Shown one piece after another: positions 27,530 to 35,736 of a stretch of DNA of 64,000 nt. The notes under the pieces were generated by a model, which worked only from the letters and a program-made list of their open reading frames with translations, was not told the DNA's origin and did no database searches. The first letter of the stretch is position 1. Every line of letters begins with the position of its first letter. Source of the stretch: Fimbriimonas planktonicus (GTDB lineage: Bacteria; Armatimonadota; Fimbriimonadia; Fimbriimonadales; Fimbriimonadaceae). Location of the stretch: the NCBI GenBank assembly GCA_965234685.1, contig OZ248539.1:868001-932000 (forward strand). The letters run 5' to 3'. The translations under genes and the position numbers were made by a program.

Positions 27530-27567
27530 CGGGCCATGGCAACAACTGCAGGTGTTGCCATGGCCCG
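27530..27567. other. Perfect 15-base inverted repeat
   Basis: Arms CGGGCCATGGCAACA and TGTTGCCATGGCCCG flank an eight-base centre. It sits in the 268-base gap between the VOC gene start and the membrane-paralogue gene end. No T-run follows on either strand, so it is not a standard terminator; it could be an operator, a processing site or a mobile repeat end. Confidence 0.6.
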
Positions 27568-27625
27568 CCAATCCAATGCGGCTTTTTCTCCATTACATAG
27601 AATTGACGACGGTTACTGATCGGTC

Positions 27626-28204
27626 TTATTCTTCTAAAGAAAGATTAACCGCGACGAACCAGTGATTTCCGAGCGGCTTGACAGACATGATTTCACGGTC
27701 GAACAACCGTTTGAGATCGTGGTCTTCAATAGCCTTCGGGTCGTTGATCTTCAGCATACGGTCTGTCGGATCGAAGACAAATCCGTAGCTATCGTAGCTG
27801 CTGTATGTTTCGGCGCAGTACAGCCGCAATGCATCCGTTCTCGCAAACTCGCAGTTATCGACCTTCCCACTTCGACCAGGTGTCGCCTTTGCTTTTGAGT
27901 AGGCAGCGAACATTTCTGGTTGTCGCTTGAGACATCGGATCAAGTTGTACGCATCCCATCTCGTTGGAATCACTACTGTAAAGATCCAGAGAATAGCGAT
28001 AACAGTTGGAGCCAGGAACCTAATTCTTCGCTGGCTTAGTTCACGTGTCGGTTGGGACGTGTACAGAAAGATCGATGCGAGGACAATCCAGTTCAGGCAT
28101 GTGAACACGTGAAACATTGGGTCAAGAAGTAGGACGAGAACACAGAGAATTGCTTCAGCCAGCAGTACGATCTTTAGCCAATTTCTCGGTAGATTTGGTT
28201 TCAT
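27626..28204 (-). CDS. Small membrane protein, tandem paralogue 2
   Basis: About 192 residues. Three hydrophobic segments fill the first 85 residues, then a soluble domain with TRWDAYNLIRCLKRQP, CEFARTDALRLYCAE and YGFVFDPTDRMLKIND. The same blocks occur in the upstream gene, so the two arose by tandem duplication. The ATG at 28204 begins one base after the upstream stop. Function unknown; cysteines are conserved in both copies at the NCEF and LYC sites. Confidence 0.78.
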   Translation of the reverse strand: MKPNLPRNWLKIVLLAEAILCVLVLLLDPMFHVFTCLNWIVLASIFLYTSQPTRELSQRRIRFLAPTVIAILWIFTVVIPTRWDAYNLIRCLKRQPEMFAAYSKAKATPGRSGKVDNCEFARTDALRLYCAETYSSYDSYGFVFDPTDRMLKINDPKAIEDHDLKRLFDREIMSVKPLGNHWFVAVNLSLEE

Positions 28205-28205
28205 C

Positions 28206-28787
28206 TCAGCCAAAGTAAACGATGTACCAATCACCGCCGATCGATCTTGCCGAATTCAGATTTCCGGTAAACCAGTCCGAGAGCGGATTGGCTGAAGTCA
28301 ATTCCGACGAATCATTGATGCTGAGAACGCGGCCCGTCGGATCATAAAAGTAGCCGTATTGGTGGTCCATCATCCCACCGTCTTGACAGTAAACACGAAG
28401 GGCATCGGTGTTCTCGAATTTGCAACCTCCGACTTGCCCTGATTTCCCCTTGGCCTTCTTCGCATCTGAGACAGCTTGCAATAAGCGCGGCTTTTGGACG
28501 ATGAAACGAACGGCATCGTAAGTGCTGTAACGAACGGACGTGAAGGAAGTCGCAAGCCAAGCGATGAGTACTAAGGGGGCTAGCCAATAAAGGTACGACT
28601 TAGCGGCAGGCTTGCAGAATTGAACGGCGGCCAGCAGGAACATTCCAGCAAAAAGCTGGAGCCAGAGTAGTGCGAAGAAAGTCAGATATGTATTGCCGAA
28701 TGCAGCAAAGGACAACGCCAACCCTTCTGCAACTAAGATAACGGCTAGCCACCTAAAGAATAGCTTTAGATACATTGACTTAAGCAT
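28206..28787 (-). CDS. Small membrane protein, tandem paralogue 1
   Basis: 193 residues, paralogue of the next gene: three N-terminal membrane segments, then YSTYDAVRFIVQKPR, CKFENTDALRVYC and YGYFYDPTGRVLSIND. It differs in the C-terminal 30 residues. It begins 26 bases from the end of the 28814-30169 gene, on the same strand, and is likely in one transcript with it. No known family recognised. Confidence 0.78.
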   Translation of the reverse strand: MLKSMYLKLFFRWLAVILVAEGLALSFAAFGNTYLTFFALLWLQLFAGMFLLAAVQFCKPAAKSYLYWLAPLVLIAWLATSFTSVRYSTYDAVRFIVQKPRLLQAVSDAKKAKGKSGQVGGCKFENTDALRVYCQDGGMMDHQYGYFYDPTGRVLSINDSSELTSANPLSDWFTGNLNSARSIGGDWYIVYFG

Positions 28788-28813
28788 CGGTTAGTCCTGT
28801 GGAGCTTTCCGAG

Positions 28814-30169
28814 TTACGGCCGCTTTGGCCGCCGCGCGGCGGCGGCGTCTGCTGGAAGTTTGCGGAGGGTGATTTGGCCGAGGATTGGGTGGACGGCGGT
28901 TTTCACGACGATATTGCCCTGTTCGATCGAATACTCGAACGGCTTATTGTTAAGCGGGTCGTGGGCTTCGGCTTTGGTGAGGAACTCCGAAAGGTCAGTC
29001 GGGTATCGCCCGTGCTGCCAAGTAAACTCCCTCGCTGCTAAGGTGATCGCAGCGATGCGGCACCTCGTGCGCGCCTGAGCGTCAGCTCGCGCCATGTCTG
29101 GAAGCAGCGAGGTGTGAACAGACACATAAAAATCTACGTTGCTCGTAGTAGGCGCCGACTCCGGTTTGAAGTTCCAGTTGAACTCGGGCTGAGCCAGCAT
29201 TCGTCCAAACGCTCCGTAGGTTTGATCCAATCGAGCGCGAACGTTTTGGAAGAAGATTCGCCTTTCGGCTGGCGATGATTTGCTCAGGCTTTCGAACAGC
29301 GCACGCCACTTTGGTTCATCTTCATCCTCTTCCTCATCATCATCCGGATATGAATCGTAGGCCGCCGCCGCTTTCGGGTCGGTTTCAAACTCCTTTTCGG
29401 TCATCTCCACAAAAGCGAAGCTATTAATCCTTTCGCCTACCAAGGAGCTTTGCAACTTCGATGGGCCAGTAACGCTGGCGCTGATCGTTTGAATCAGCTC
29501 GGGAAGTCCCTGTGAAGGAAGAGCGGCCATGGACCTTTCCAGCTCAGCAAAGATGATTGCTTCCATAGCCACCATTACGAGGCGGTCAACGTCGGATTGA
29601 TTTCTGATTCGCTGAGTGAACTGGAAAGTTTCTCGGAAGGTCCGCAGTGCCGCCGCGCCGTTTCCGATCGCAAGTTCAGAGCGCGCTTTTCGGACACAGA
29701 TTTTGGCGAGCAGCCTGAAAGTCGCGTTAATCGGAAAGTCCATATGAAGGTCTAGTTCCTTTTGCGGTTCAGGCATGTTGGGATTTCGATTCCCTTGCAG
29801 AATCAGGCGCCACGCGGGCTCGAACTCTTGGGCGATCACACGATCAAAGTCCAATCGAGTCGGCCGCCCGGGGCCGCTCGGTAGAGCGCGGAGCGCCTTG
29901 CCGAGTCTGGTTACGTCGTCTAGATTCGGTTGACTTGTTTCATCCAGCTTCGACTGTTCTTGAGCTCGTCGCCTTTCTTGCTCGATGGCCGCCCGCAGCT
30001 GGTCGCCAGATTCGTAATTGTTCAGCGCCCCTGCGATCGATTCCTGTGCAAGTTTGCCCGCCGCCGCATAATCGTCCTGCGCTGTCCGCACCTTCTGGCC
30101 CTGAATCGGCCCAGAAGCGCTGGAGGCCCCAATCACGAGCAAGAAGCTGAGCATCGGAGCGAGCGGCAT
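28814..30169 (-). CDS. Secreted protein with GspG-like tail
   Basis: 451 residues. A signal peptide (LSFLLVIGASSASG) is followed by a mostly helical region: QERRRAQEQSKLDE, VRKARSELAIGNGAAALRTFRE and an acidic loop (SYPDDDEEEDEDEP near 280). The last 80 residues contain AAITLAAREFTWQHGRYP and DPLNNKPFEYSIEQG, a pattern like the globular end of major pseudopilins but lacking any pilin leader. Such proteins are common in Planctomycetes-like and Armatimonadota genomes. Function unknown. Confidence 0.75.
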   Translation of the reverse strand: MPLAPMLSFLLVIGASSASGPIQGQKVRTAQDDYAAAGKLAQESIAGALNNYESGDQLRAAIEQERRRAQEQSKLDETSQPNLDDVTRLGKALRALPSGPGRPTRLDFDRVIAQEFEPAWRLILQGNRNPNMPEPQKELDLHMDFPINATFRLLAKICVRKARSELAIGNGAAALRTFRETFQFTQRIRNQSDVDRLVMVAMEAIIFAELERSMAALPSQGLPELIQTISASVTGPSKLQSSLVGERINSFAFVEMTEKEFETDPKAAAAYDSYPDDDEEEDEDEPKWRALFESLSKSSPAERRIFFQNVRARLDQTYGAFGRMLAQPEFNWNFKPESAPTTSNVDFYVSVHTSLLPDMARADAQARTRCRIAAITLAAREFTWQHGRYPTDLSEFLTKAEAHDPLNNKPFEYSIEQGNIVVKTAVHPILGQITLRKLPADAAAARRPKRP

Positions 30170-30383
30170 AGCAATAGTCTATCGTCAATGCTTCCATTTC
30201 TCAGATAAATCCTCGGGAGCCCTAGGACGACGTGACTTCGGCAAATCGAAAGCACCAAAAACCTGGTGCGGCCCGGCGAGAATCAGCCAACAACTTAGAT
30301 TGAGCGTGCGCCATTGCCCATGTGGTTGTCTGCCATTAGCAAGCTGAGCCGGCGGAGGTGGCGTTCTGCGAGAGGATTTGAAG

Positions 30384-31121
30384 ATGAAAAAGGTTCTTGT
30401 TTGGTCGCCCGTATTTCTGCTTTCGTTCCTGTGTGCCATGCCTTTCGCGCATGCGCAGGCACCAAAACAGATGCCGCTGACTTTCGGTCCTGGGCAGACC
30501 TCAAAGACGGTTCAGGGAAAGTTGGTGGGGCGTCAAATGGCGGATCACCTCATCAAAATGAAGGCGGGCCAAACCCTTTCTCTCGATTTCTCTGCAAAGA
30601 ATCTGAGCGCGGGGTATCTGATCTACGCGCCAAACACAGAAACCGCAATGGCTACCAGCGACATCAGCGGAAACAAGGCCACGTGCATGATGCCAATCGA
30701 TGGGCCAGTCCGCGTTCGCGTCTTTATCAATCGTGCCGCGGGTCGGAGAGGCGAGTCGACGAACTACTCGTTCAACGCAAAAATTTCCGGGCAGCCGCTG
30801 CCTGCGCTGTCCGGCGGGAAAGATGCGCTAGTGGCTGGCACCCCGTACCACGCCACCGCCGAGGTGCCGTTTGAGCATTACCTGTACAAGGACATCAAGA
30901 AGGCCAAAGCCGGAGTCATCCGCCGGGGTACCGGCGGTACCGCCACGCTCGAATTTACATTCAAAGATCAAAAGCGGCGCGTGCTTTTCGTCAAAGGCAA
31001 AGCTGTCGCCAGCGATGCTCCAGTTGACGTGATCACTACAAAGAGTGGGGACACCATCGTGATCCGCGTTGGCTTTGACGAAACGTACCGCGTGAACCAG
31101 GCCCTTCTCTACGGTGGCTAA
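30384..31121 (+). CDS. Secreted protein, prepeptidase-C-like beta repeats
   Basis: About 245 residues. Signal peptide with AFVWSP-type start (MKKVLVWSPVFLLSFLCA) and a cleavage site near AHA. The first 110 residues (TVQGKLVGRQMADHLIKMKAGQTLSLDFS... YLIYAPN, then VRVFINRAA) resemble a bacterial pre-peptidase C-terminal domain; the second half repeats the pattern (LEFTFKDQKRRVLFV, IVIRVGFDETYRVN). Likely extracytoplasmic and structural or inhibitor-like. It is divergent from the previous gene; the 214 bases between show no clear promoter. Confidence 0.75.
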   Translation: MKKVLVWSPVFLLSFLCAMPFAHAQAPKQMPLTFGPGQTSKTVQGKLVGRQMADHLIKMKAGQTLSLDFSAKNLSAGYLIYAPNTETAMATSDISGNKATCMMPIDGPVRVRVFINRAAGRRGESTNYSFNAKISGQPLPALSGGKDALVAGTPYHATAEVPFEHYLYKDIKKAKAGVIRRGTGGTATLEFTFKDQKRRVLFVKGKAVASDAPVDVITTKSGDTIVIRVGFDETYRVNQALLYGG

Positions 31122-31123
31122 GA

Positions 31124-31336
31124 TCAACTGGCCCTGGACTTGAAATACGCGACCAACGCGTTCGCGTGACCGTGCCCTAGGCCGTGCTGCTCTTTCAGAA
31201 CCGCAACCCGCTCCATGTGGGTCTTGTCGGCAAGCCCAGCCAGCACCGTCTCCCAATGGGAGATCGGCTGGCCGTAGGTTTTTTCGATTGAAGGGAAGTA
31301 GGAAGCCGGTCCCTTCACTTCGTTGTCGTCCGACAT
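31124..31336 (-). CDS. DUF4287-domain protein
   Basis: 70 residues that match the short DUF4287 pattern: YFPSIEKTYGQPISHW, then HMERVAVLKEQHGLGHGHANALVAY. The start was set at MSDDNEVKG. These proteins are usually found beside DUF5655 or alone and have no firm function. It converges on the secreted protein with two bases between stops. Confidence 0.88.
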   Translation of the reverse strand: MSDDNEVKGPASYFPSIEKTYGQPISHWETVLAGLADKTHMERVAVLKEQHGLGHGHANALVAYFKSRAS

Positions 31337-31355
31337 GCGTGATATGTTAGCCGAC

Positions 31356-31394
31356 AAAAAGCCCCTCCATCCGTCAAAAGACGAACGGAGGGGC
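31356..31394 (-). terminator. Intrinsic terminator of nrdJ
   Basis: On the minus strand GCCCCTCC / GGAGGGGC arms with an internal CGTC/GACG pair are followed by TTTTT (31360-31356). It sits 12 bases after the nrdJ stop. Confidence 0.82.
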
Positions 31395-31405
31395 AGGGCG
31401 AGGGA

Positions 31406-34400
31406 CTATGAACAGCCGCTAGTTTCGCCGCAGGTGTCGCACTTGAGGCAGACGCCGTTGCGGACCATCGTGAAAGAGCCGCAGTTGGTACATGGGTCAG
31501 ATTCGTAGCCTTTCAGGCGAGCGATTCGAACCTTCTCCGAACTTTCCGACCGAGTCGAGGTCTCGATCAACGCTCGGCCATTGGCCCCGTTTCCGCTCAC
31601 GAAACGATCCTCGTACACCGCCGCCGCGCCGACTTGGGAGCGGATCAGGGTGTCGGTTGGGCTACCGGTTGCTCCGGCGTTGTCACCGAAAGGCAGCGGG
31701 GCTTGGAACCCGGCCGAGGAGTGCTCGGTCCCGGCGCGACCCGGGATGTGACCGGCGAAGTTCTCGTCTTCCACCTCTTCATCGTCGAAGTCCGGGTACT
31801 GGCTCGGGCGGCCAACCGTGTCATTTCGAAGATCTTCCGGTTTCACCTGAACGAGGTCCGTTCGGCCAAGGTAGCTCAGCGCGAGCTCGCGGAACATGTA
31901 GTCCACGATGCTCGTGGACATCTTGATGTTCTGGTGATCGGCGACCGGGCCATTTGGCTCGAACCGGGTGAAGACAAACGCTTCGACGAACTCTTCGAGC
32001 GGCACACCGTACTGCAAGCCAAGCGAAATCGCGATGGCGAAGCAGTTCATGAGAGACCGGAAGGCGGCACCCTCTCGGTGCATATCCACGAAGATTTCAC
32101 CCAGGGTTCCGTCTTCAAACTCACCCGTTCGCAGGTAGACCTTGTGGCCTCCAACTCGGGCCTTCTGCGTATATCCACGACGCCGAGCGGGCATGCTTCG
32201 GCGCTTACTGATGTAGCGATAGACCAGCTTGGTGGCGGCGTCCATCACGGCGTCATTGGTTTCCACCGCTGCAACCGGTGCCGGATGATCGAGCGAAGCG
32301 TCGAGAATGGCGGCCGCAGCATCGTCCGAACTCGCGTTCAGCGGTTGGCTGAGCTTGCTTCCGTCTCGATACAGGGCGTTGGCCTTAATTCCAAGGTTCC
32401 AGCTAAGCCAGTAAGCGTCGGCAACATCCTTGATGCTCGCTTCGGCGGGCAGGTTGATAGTCTTGCTGATGGCACCCGAAAGGAACGGCTGCGCGGCCGC
32501 CATTTGTCGGATGTGTCCGCTGGCGTGGATGAACCGCGTGCCCTTCTTGCCGCACTTGTTGGCGCAGTCGAAGATCGGCAGGTGCTCTGGTCGAAGGTCG
32601 GGGGCACCTTCGACGGTCATCGTTCCGCAAACGTACTCGTTGGCGGCATCGATTTCGGCCTTGGAGAAGCCGAGCTCCTGAAGCATGCTGAACGACCAAT
32701 CGTTCAGCTGATCGGCGTTGAAGCCGAGCACGTTCATGCAGAAGTCGTCGCCGAGGGTGAACTTGTTGAAGGCAAACCCGATTTCGAAGGCCGACTCAAG
32801 GGCGGCTTCGATGGCCTGAATCTGCTCGGGACCGAAGCCCTTCATGCCAAGCGATTCGTGGTTGATGTACGGCGCACCGGCGAGCGTCTTGTGGCCAAGC
32901 GCGTAGCCGATGATTCCGTCGATCTGAGCCTGCGAGTAGCCGAGTCCGCGAAGGGAGACCGGGATGCCCTGGTTGATGATCTTGAAGTAGCCGCCACCCG
33001 AGAGCTTCTTGAACTTGACCAGCGCGAAATCGGGCTCGATGCCCGTCGTGTCGCAGTCCATGATCAAGCCGATCGTTCCGGTTGGGGCGAGAACGGTGAC
33101 CTGGGCGTTTCGGAAGCCGTGCTTCTCGCCAAGGGCAAGCGCCTGATCCCAAATGTCCTTTGATGCGGCGAGCATATCGGCCGGGCAAATGCTCTGGTCG
33201 ATGCCGACCGGATACACGCTAAGGGATTCGTAGTCGTCCTTCGGCGCATTGTATGTGGCGCGGCGGTGGTTTCGGATGACCCGCAGCATGTTCTCCGCGT
33301 TGCGCTCGTAGCCTGGGAACGGTCCGTGCTCTCGCGCCATTTCGGCGCTTGCAGCATAGGCGCCGCCACCGAGGATGCCAGTGAGGGCACCGGTGATCGC
33401 GAAGCCTTCAGGGCTGTCGTAAGCGATTCCCATCTGCATAAGAAGCGCGCCGAGGTTGGCATAGCCGAGGCCGAGGGTGCGGAAGTCGTAGCTGAGCTGG
33501 GCGATTTCCTTGCTCGGGAACTGCGCCATGAGGACGCTGATTTCCAGAACCATCGTCCAGATTCGGATGGCGTGCTGGTAGCCCTTGATGTCAAATTCTC
33601 GCGTCTCCGGGTTGTAGAACTTCACCAGGTTGATGCTGGCGAGGTTGCACGCGGTGTCGTCGAGGAACATGTACTCCGAGCAAGGGTTGCTGGCGTTGAT
33701 CCGACCATCGGCGGGGCAGGTGTGCCACTCGTTGATGGTGGTGTCGTACTGAAGACCTGGGTCAGCACTGTTCCAAGCGGCTTCGCAAATCTGCTCCCAA
33801 AGGTCGGTCGCCTCAACCGACTTCACCGTCTTGCCGGTGGTTCGGGAAGTCAAATCCCAAGACTTGCCCTGCTGAACGGCATAGAAGAATTCGTTCGGAA
33901 CGCGGACCGAGTTGTTGCTGTTCTGGCCAGATACGGTCAGGTAAGCCTCGCTCTCGTAGCCGGTGTCGTAGGTCTCGGTTTCCAGCGAGGTGTAACCCTG
34001 CTGGGCAAACTGAATCGCCCGCTGGATGTAGTTCGGTGGAACCTCGGAAGCTTTGGCTTCGGCGACGGCGCGGTACAGCGCGGGGTTAGTCCGCGGGTTG
34101 AACCGACCTTCGCTGGTGTCGGACGTGCATGCCGCCATCACCGCGTTCAGGTGCTTCTGAACAATCCGGCTACCGGCAACCAGCGCGGCGACCTTCTGCT
34201 CTTCACGAACCTTCCAGTTGATGAACTCTTCGATGTCTGGGTGGTCGAGGTCAAGACAGACCATCTTCGCCGCACGGCGAGTTGTTCCGCCGGACTTGAT
34301 GGCACCGGCAGATCGGTCGCCGACGCGGAGGAAGCTCATGAGTCCCGAGCTGCGGCCTCCGCCGGACAGCTTTTCGCTCTCGCCGCGGATCTTGGAGAAG

Positions 34401-35062
34401 TTGGTGCCAACGCCGGAGCCGTACTTGAAGATTCGGGCTTCACGGGTCCAGAGGTCCATGATGCCGCCTTCGTTCACGAGGTCATCCTTCACGCTCAAGA
34501 TAAAGCAAGCATGCGGCTGAGGTCGCTCGTAGGCGTTCGCCGATCGCTCAAGTTCGCCAGTCTTCGGGTTAACGAAGTAGTGACCCTGGGGAACGCCTTC
34601 GATACCGTAAGCGAAATGCAAGCCGGTGTTGAACCACTGCGGGCTGTTCGGCGCGGCGACCTGCATCGCAAGCATGCGGACGAGCTCGTCGTAAAAAGCT
34701 TGAGCGTCTGCAGCGGTGTCGAAGTAGGCATTAGCTTCGCCCCAACTTCGCCAACAGCCGGCAAGGCGGTGGAAGACCTGGCGGGAATCGGATTCATGCT
34801 CGGCAACCGGCGTTACGTGCTCGGCATTGACTCCGGCGTACTCTTTGCCGTTCACCTGCCCGACGGTTAGGCCCGCTTTGCGGAAATATTTCTGGGCCAG
34901 GATGTCGGTGGCAACTTGGCTCCATCCGGATGGAACCATGACGTTCTCCATTGAGAACACCTTTGACCCGTCGGTGTTCTTGATTTCGGATTTTCGAGCT
35001 TCAAACTCAATCCCTGAGTACGGACTCTGATCGGCGACAGTGAAATAACGACTAACTTGCAT
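31406..35062 (-). CDS. nrdJ: Adenosylcobalamin-dependent ribonucleoside-diphosphate reductase (class II)
   Basis: Makes deoxyribonucleotides using adenosylcobalamin as radical source, so it works with or without oxygen. At 1218 residues it is the long NrdJ form. Landmarks: GSGVGTNFSKIRGE with SGGTTRRAAKMV (substrate site), NPCSEYMFLDDTACNLASINL split as NPCSEYMFL (active-site NxC) and TACNLASINL, PTGTIGLIMDCDTTGIEPD, and a C-terminal zinc-ribbon-like CTNCGSFTMVRNG with CDTCGE that can re-reduce the active site. An insert region (about 290-360) enlarges the N-terminal half. It sits 62 bases after nrdR in the same direction, the classic partner. Confidence 0.96.
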   Translation of the reverse strand: MQVSRYFTVADQSPYSGIEFEARKSEIKNTDGSKVFSMENVMVPSGWSQVATDILAQKYFRKAGLTVGQVNGKEYAGVNAEHVTPVAEHESDSRQVFHRLAGCWRSWGEANAYFDTAADAQAFYDELVRMLAMQVAAPNSPQWFNTGLHFAYGIEGVPQGHYFVNPKTGELERSANAYERPQPHACFILSVKDDLVNEGGIMDLWTREARIFKYGSGVGTNFSKIRGESEKLSGGGRSSGLMSFLRVGDRSAGAIKSGGTTRRAAKMVCLDLDHPDIEEFINWKVREEQKVAALVAGSRIVQKHLNAVMAACTSDTSEGRFNPRTNPALYRAVAEAKASEVPPNYIQRAIQFAQQGYTSLETETYDTGYESEAYLTVSGQNSNNSVRVPNEFFYAVQQGKSWDLTSRTTGKTVKSVEATDLWEQICEAAWNSADPGLQYDTTINEWHTCPADGRINASNPCSEYMFLDDTACNLASINLVKFYNPETREFDIKGYQHAIRIWTMVLEISVLMAQFPSKEIAQLSYDFRTLGLGYANLGALLMQMGIAYDSPEGFAITGALTGILGGGAYAASAEMAREHGPFPGYERNAENMLRVIRNHRRATYNAPKDDYESLSVYPVGIDQSICPADMLAASKDIWDQALALGEKHGFRNAQVTVLAPTGTIGLIMDCDTTGIEPDFALVKFKKLSGGGYFKIINQGIPVSLRGLGYSQAQIDGIIGYALGHKTLAGAPYINHESLGMKGFGPEQIQAIEAALESAFEIGFAFNKFTLGDDFCMNVLGFNADQLNDWSFSMLQELGFSKAEIDAANEYVCGTMTVEGAPDLRPEHLPIFDCANKCGKKGTRFIHASGHIRQMAAAQPFLSGAISKTINLPAEASIKDVADAYWLSWNLGIKANALYRDGSKLSQPLNASSDDAAAAILDASLDHPAPVAAVETNDAVMDAATKLVYRYISKRRSMPARRRGYTQKARVGGHKVYLRTGEFEDGTLGEIFVDMHREGAAFRSLMNCFAIAISLGLQYGVPLEEFVEAFVFTRFEPNGPVADHQNIKMSTSIVDYMFRELALSYLGRTDLVQVKPEDLRNDTVGRPSQYPDFDDEEVEDENFAGHIPGRAGTEHSSAGFQAPLPFGDNAGATGSPTDTLIRSQVGAAAVYEDRFVSGNGANGRALIETSTRSESSEKVRIARLKGYESDPCTNCGSFTMVRNGVCLKCDTCGETSGCS

Positions 35063-35124
35063 GGCTTCCTGCTACATTCTCCTTGATATGTGGACTTTTG
35101 TCTACCTAAATTCTGATCTGATTA

Positions 35125-35592
35125 CTAAACGGCGATGGTTGCGCGGCCGCTGACATCGTTGACGATGCCGATGAAATCATCGAGAGTTTCGAAGTCGCGG
35201 TAGACGCTGGCAAAGCGAACATAGGCGACTTGATCGATGCGGCGAAGTTCTCGGAGGACGCGCTCTCCGATAGCTTGGGTGGGCACTTCTTCATCGGCTT
35301 CGATAAATAGGTCCCGTTCGATGCGTTGTACGGCGGCGCGGAGGTCCTCAATCGGAATCCGGCGCTTGCGGCACGCGAGGAGGAGTGAGTTCATCACCTT
35401 GTCTCGGTCGAACTCTTCTCGCGATCGATCTCGCTTCACGACAAATAGTCGCGGCCTTTCGGCTTTTTCGAACGTCGTGAATCTTCGTCCGCATCCCGTG
35501 CACTCACGGCGACGTCGAACAGAGTCGCCTTCGAGCGATGGACGAGAATCCAACACTCGCTGATCGACATAACCACAGAACGGACAACGCAC
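35125..35592 (-). CDS. nrdR: Transcriptional repressor NrdR
   Basis: Zinc-ribbon/ATP-cone repressor of ribonucleotide reductase genes. The zinc ribbon is CPFCGYVDQRVLDSR with CTGCGRRFTTFEK, and the ATP-cone follows with VVKRDRSREEFDRDKV and DLRAAVQRIERDL. I placed the start at GTG 35592 (giving RCPFC, as family members begin) because the longer ATG at 35616 would leave an 8-base leader after the promoter seen at 35631-35660. It reads into nrdJ, so it likely controls both itself and nrdJ. Confidence 0.93.
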   Translation of the reverse strand: MRCPFCGYVDQRVLDSRPSLEGDSVRRRRECTGCGRRFTTFEKAERPRLFVVKRDRSREEFDRDKVMNSLLLACRKRRIPIEDLRAAVQRIERDLFIEADEEVPTQAIGERVLRELRRIDQVAYVRFASVYRDFETLDDFIGIVNDVSGRATIAV

Positions 35593-35630
35593 TTTCTTTA
35601 GACTCCAACCCAACATATTGGGTTACAAAC

Positions 35631-35660
35631 ATTATCCAACCACAAGCGGTTGTGTGTCAA
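35631..35660 (-). promoter_or_regulatory. nrdR promoter with NrdR-box-like palindrome
   Basis: On the minus strand -35 TTGACA (35660-35655) and -10 GATAAT (35636-35631) are 18 bases apart. The spacer holds CACAACCGCTTGTG (35654-35641), a palindrome whose ends match the NrdR-box outer bases (CACWA...TWGTG); the centre differs from the usual ATAT. Such a site inside the promoter would let NrdR repress its own operon. Confidence 0.62.
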
Positions 35661-35736
35661 GCATAATTTTTCCGAATGTTTGACGCAGCTTTTCCACGGA
35701 GTTTTCCAGCGGGAACGGTTGCTAACGGGTTTTCCC

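Noticed and set aside
27366..27593. 75-codon minus-strand frame between VOC and membrane genes
   Set aside because: It runs through the perfect palindrome and the suspected repeat; no start context and odd composition.
31634..33163. 509-codon plus-strand open frame opposite nrdJ
   Set aside because: Antisense shadow of the C-terminal half of nrdJ; no start context and no recognisable domain.
33266..34870. 534-codon plus-strand open frame opposite nrdJ
   Set aside because: Exact antisense of a firm gene; translation shows no family pattern, and long shadow frames are expected from codon bias in this genome.
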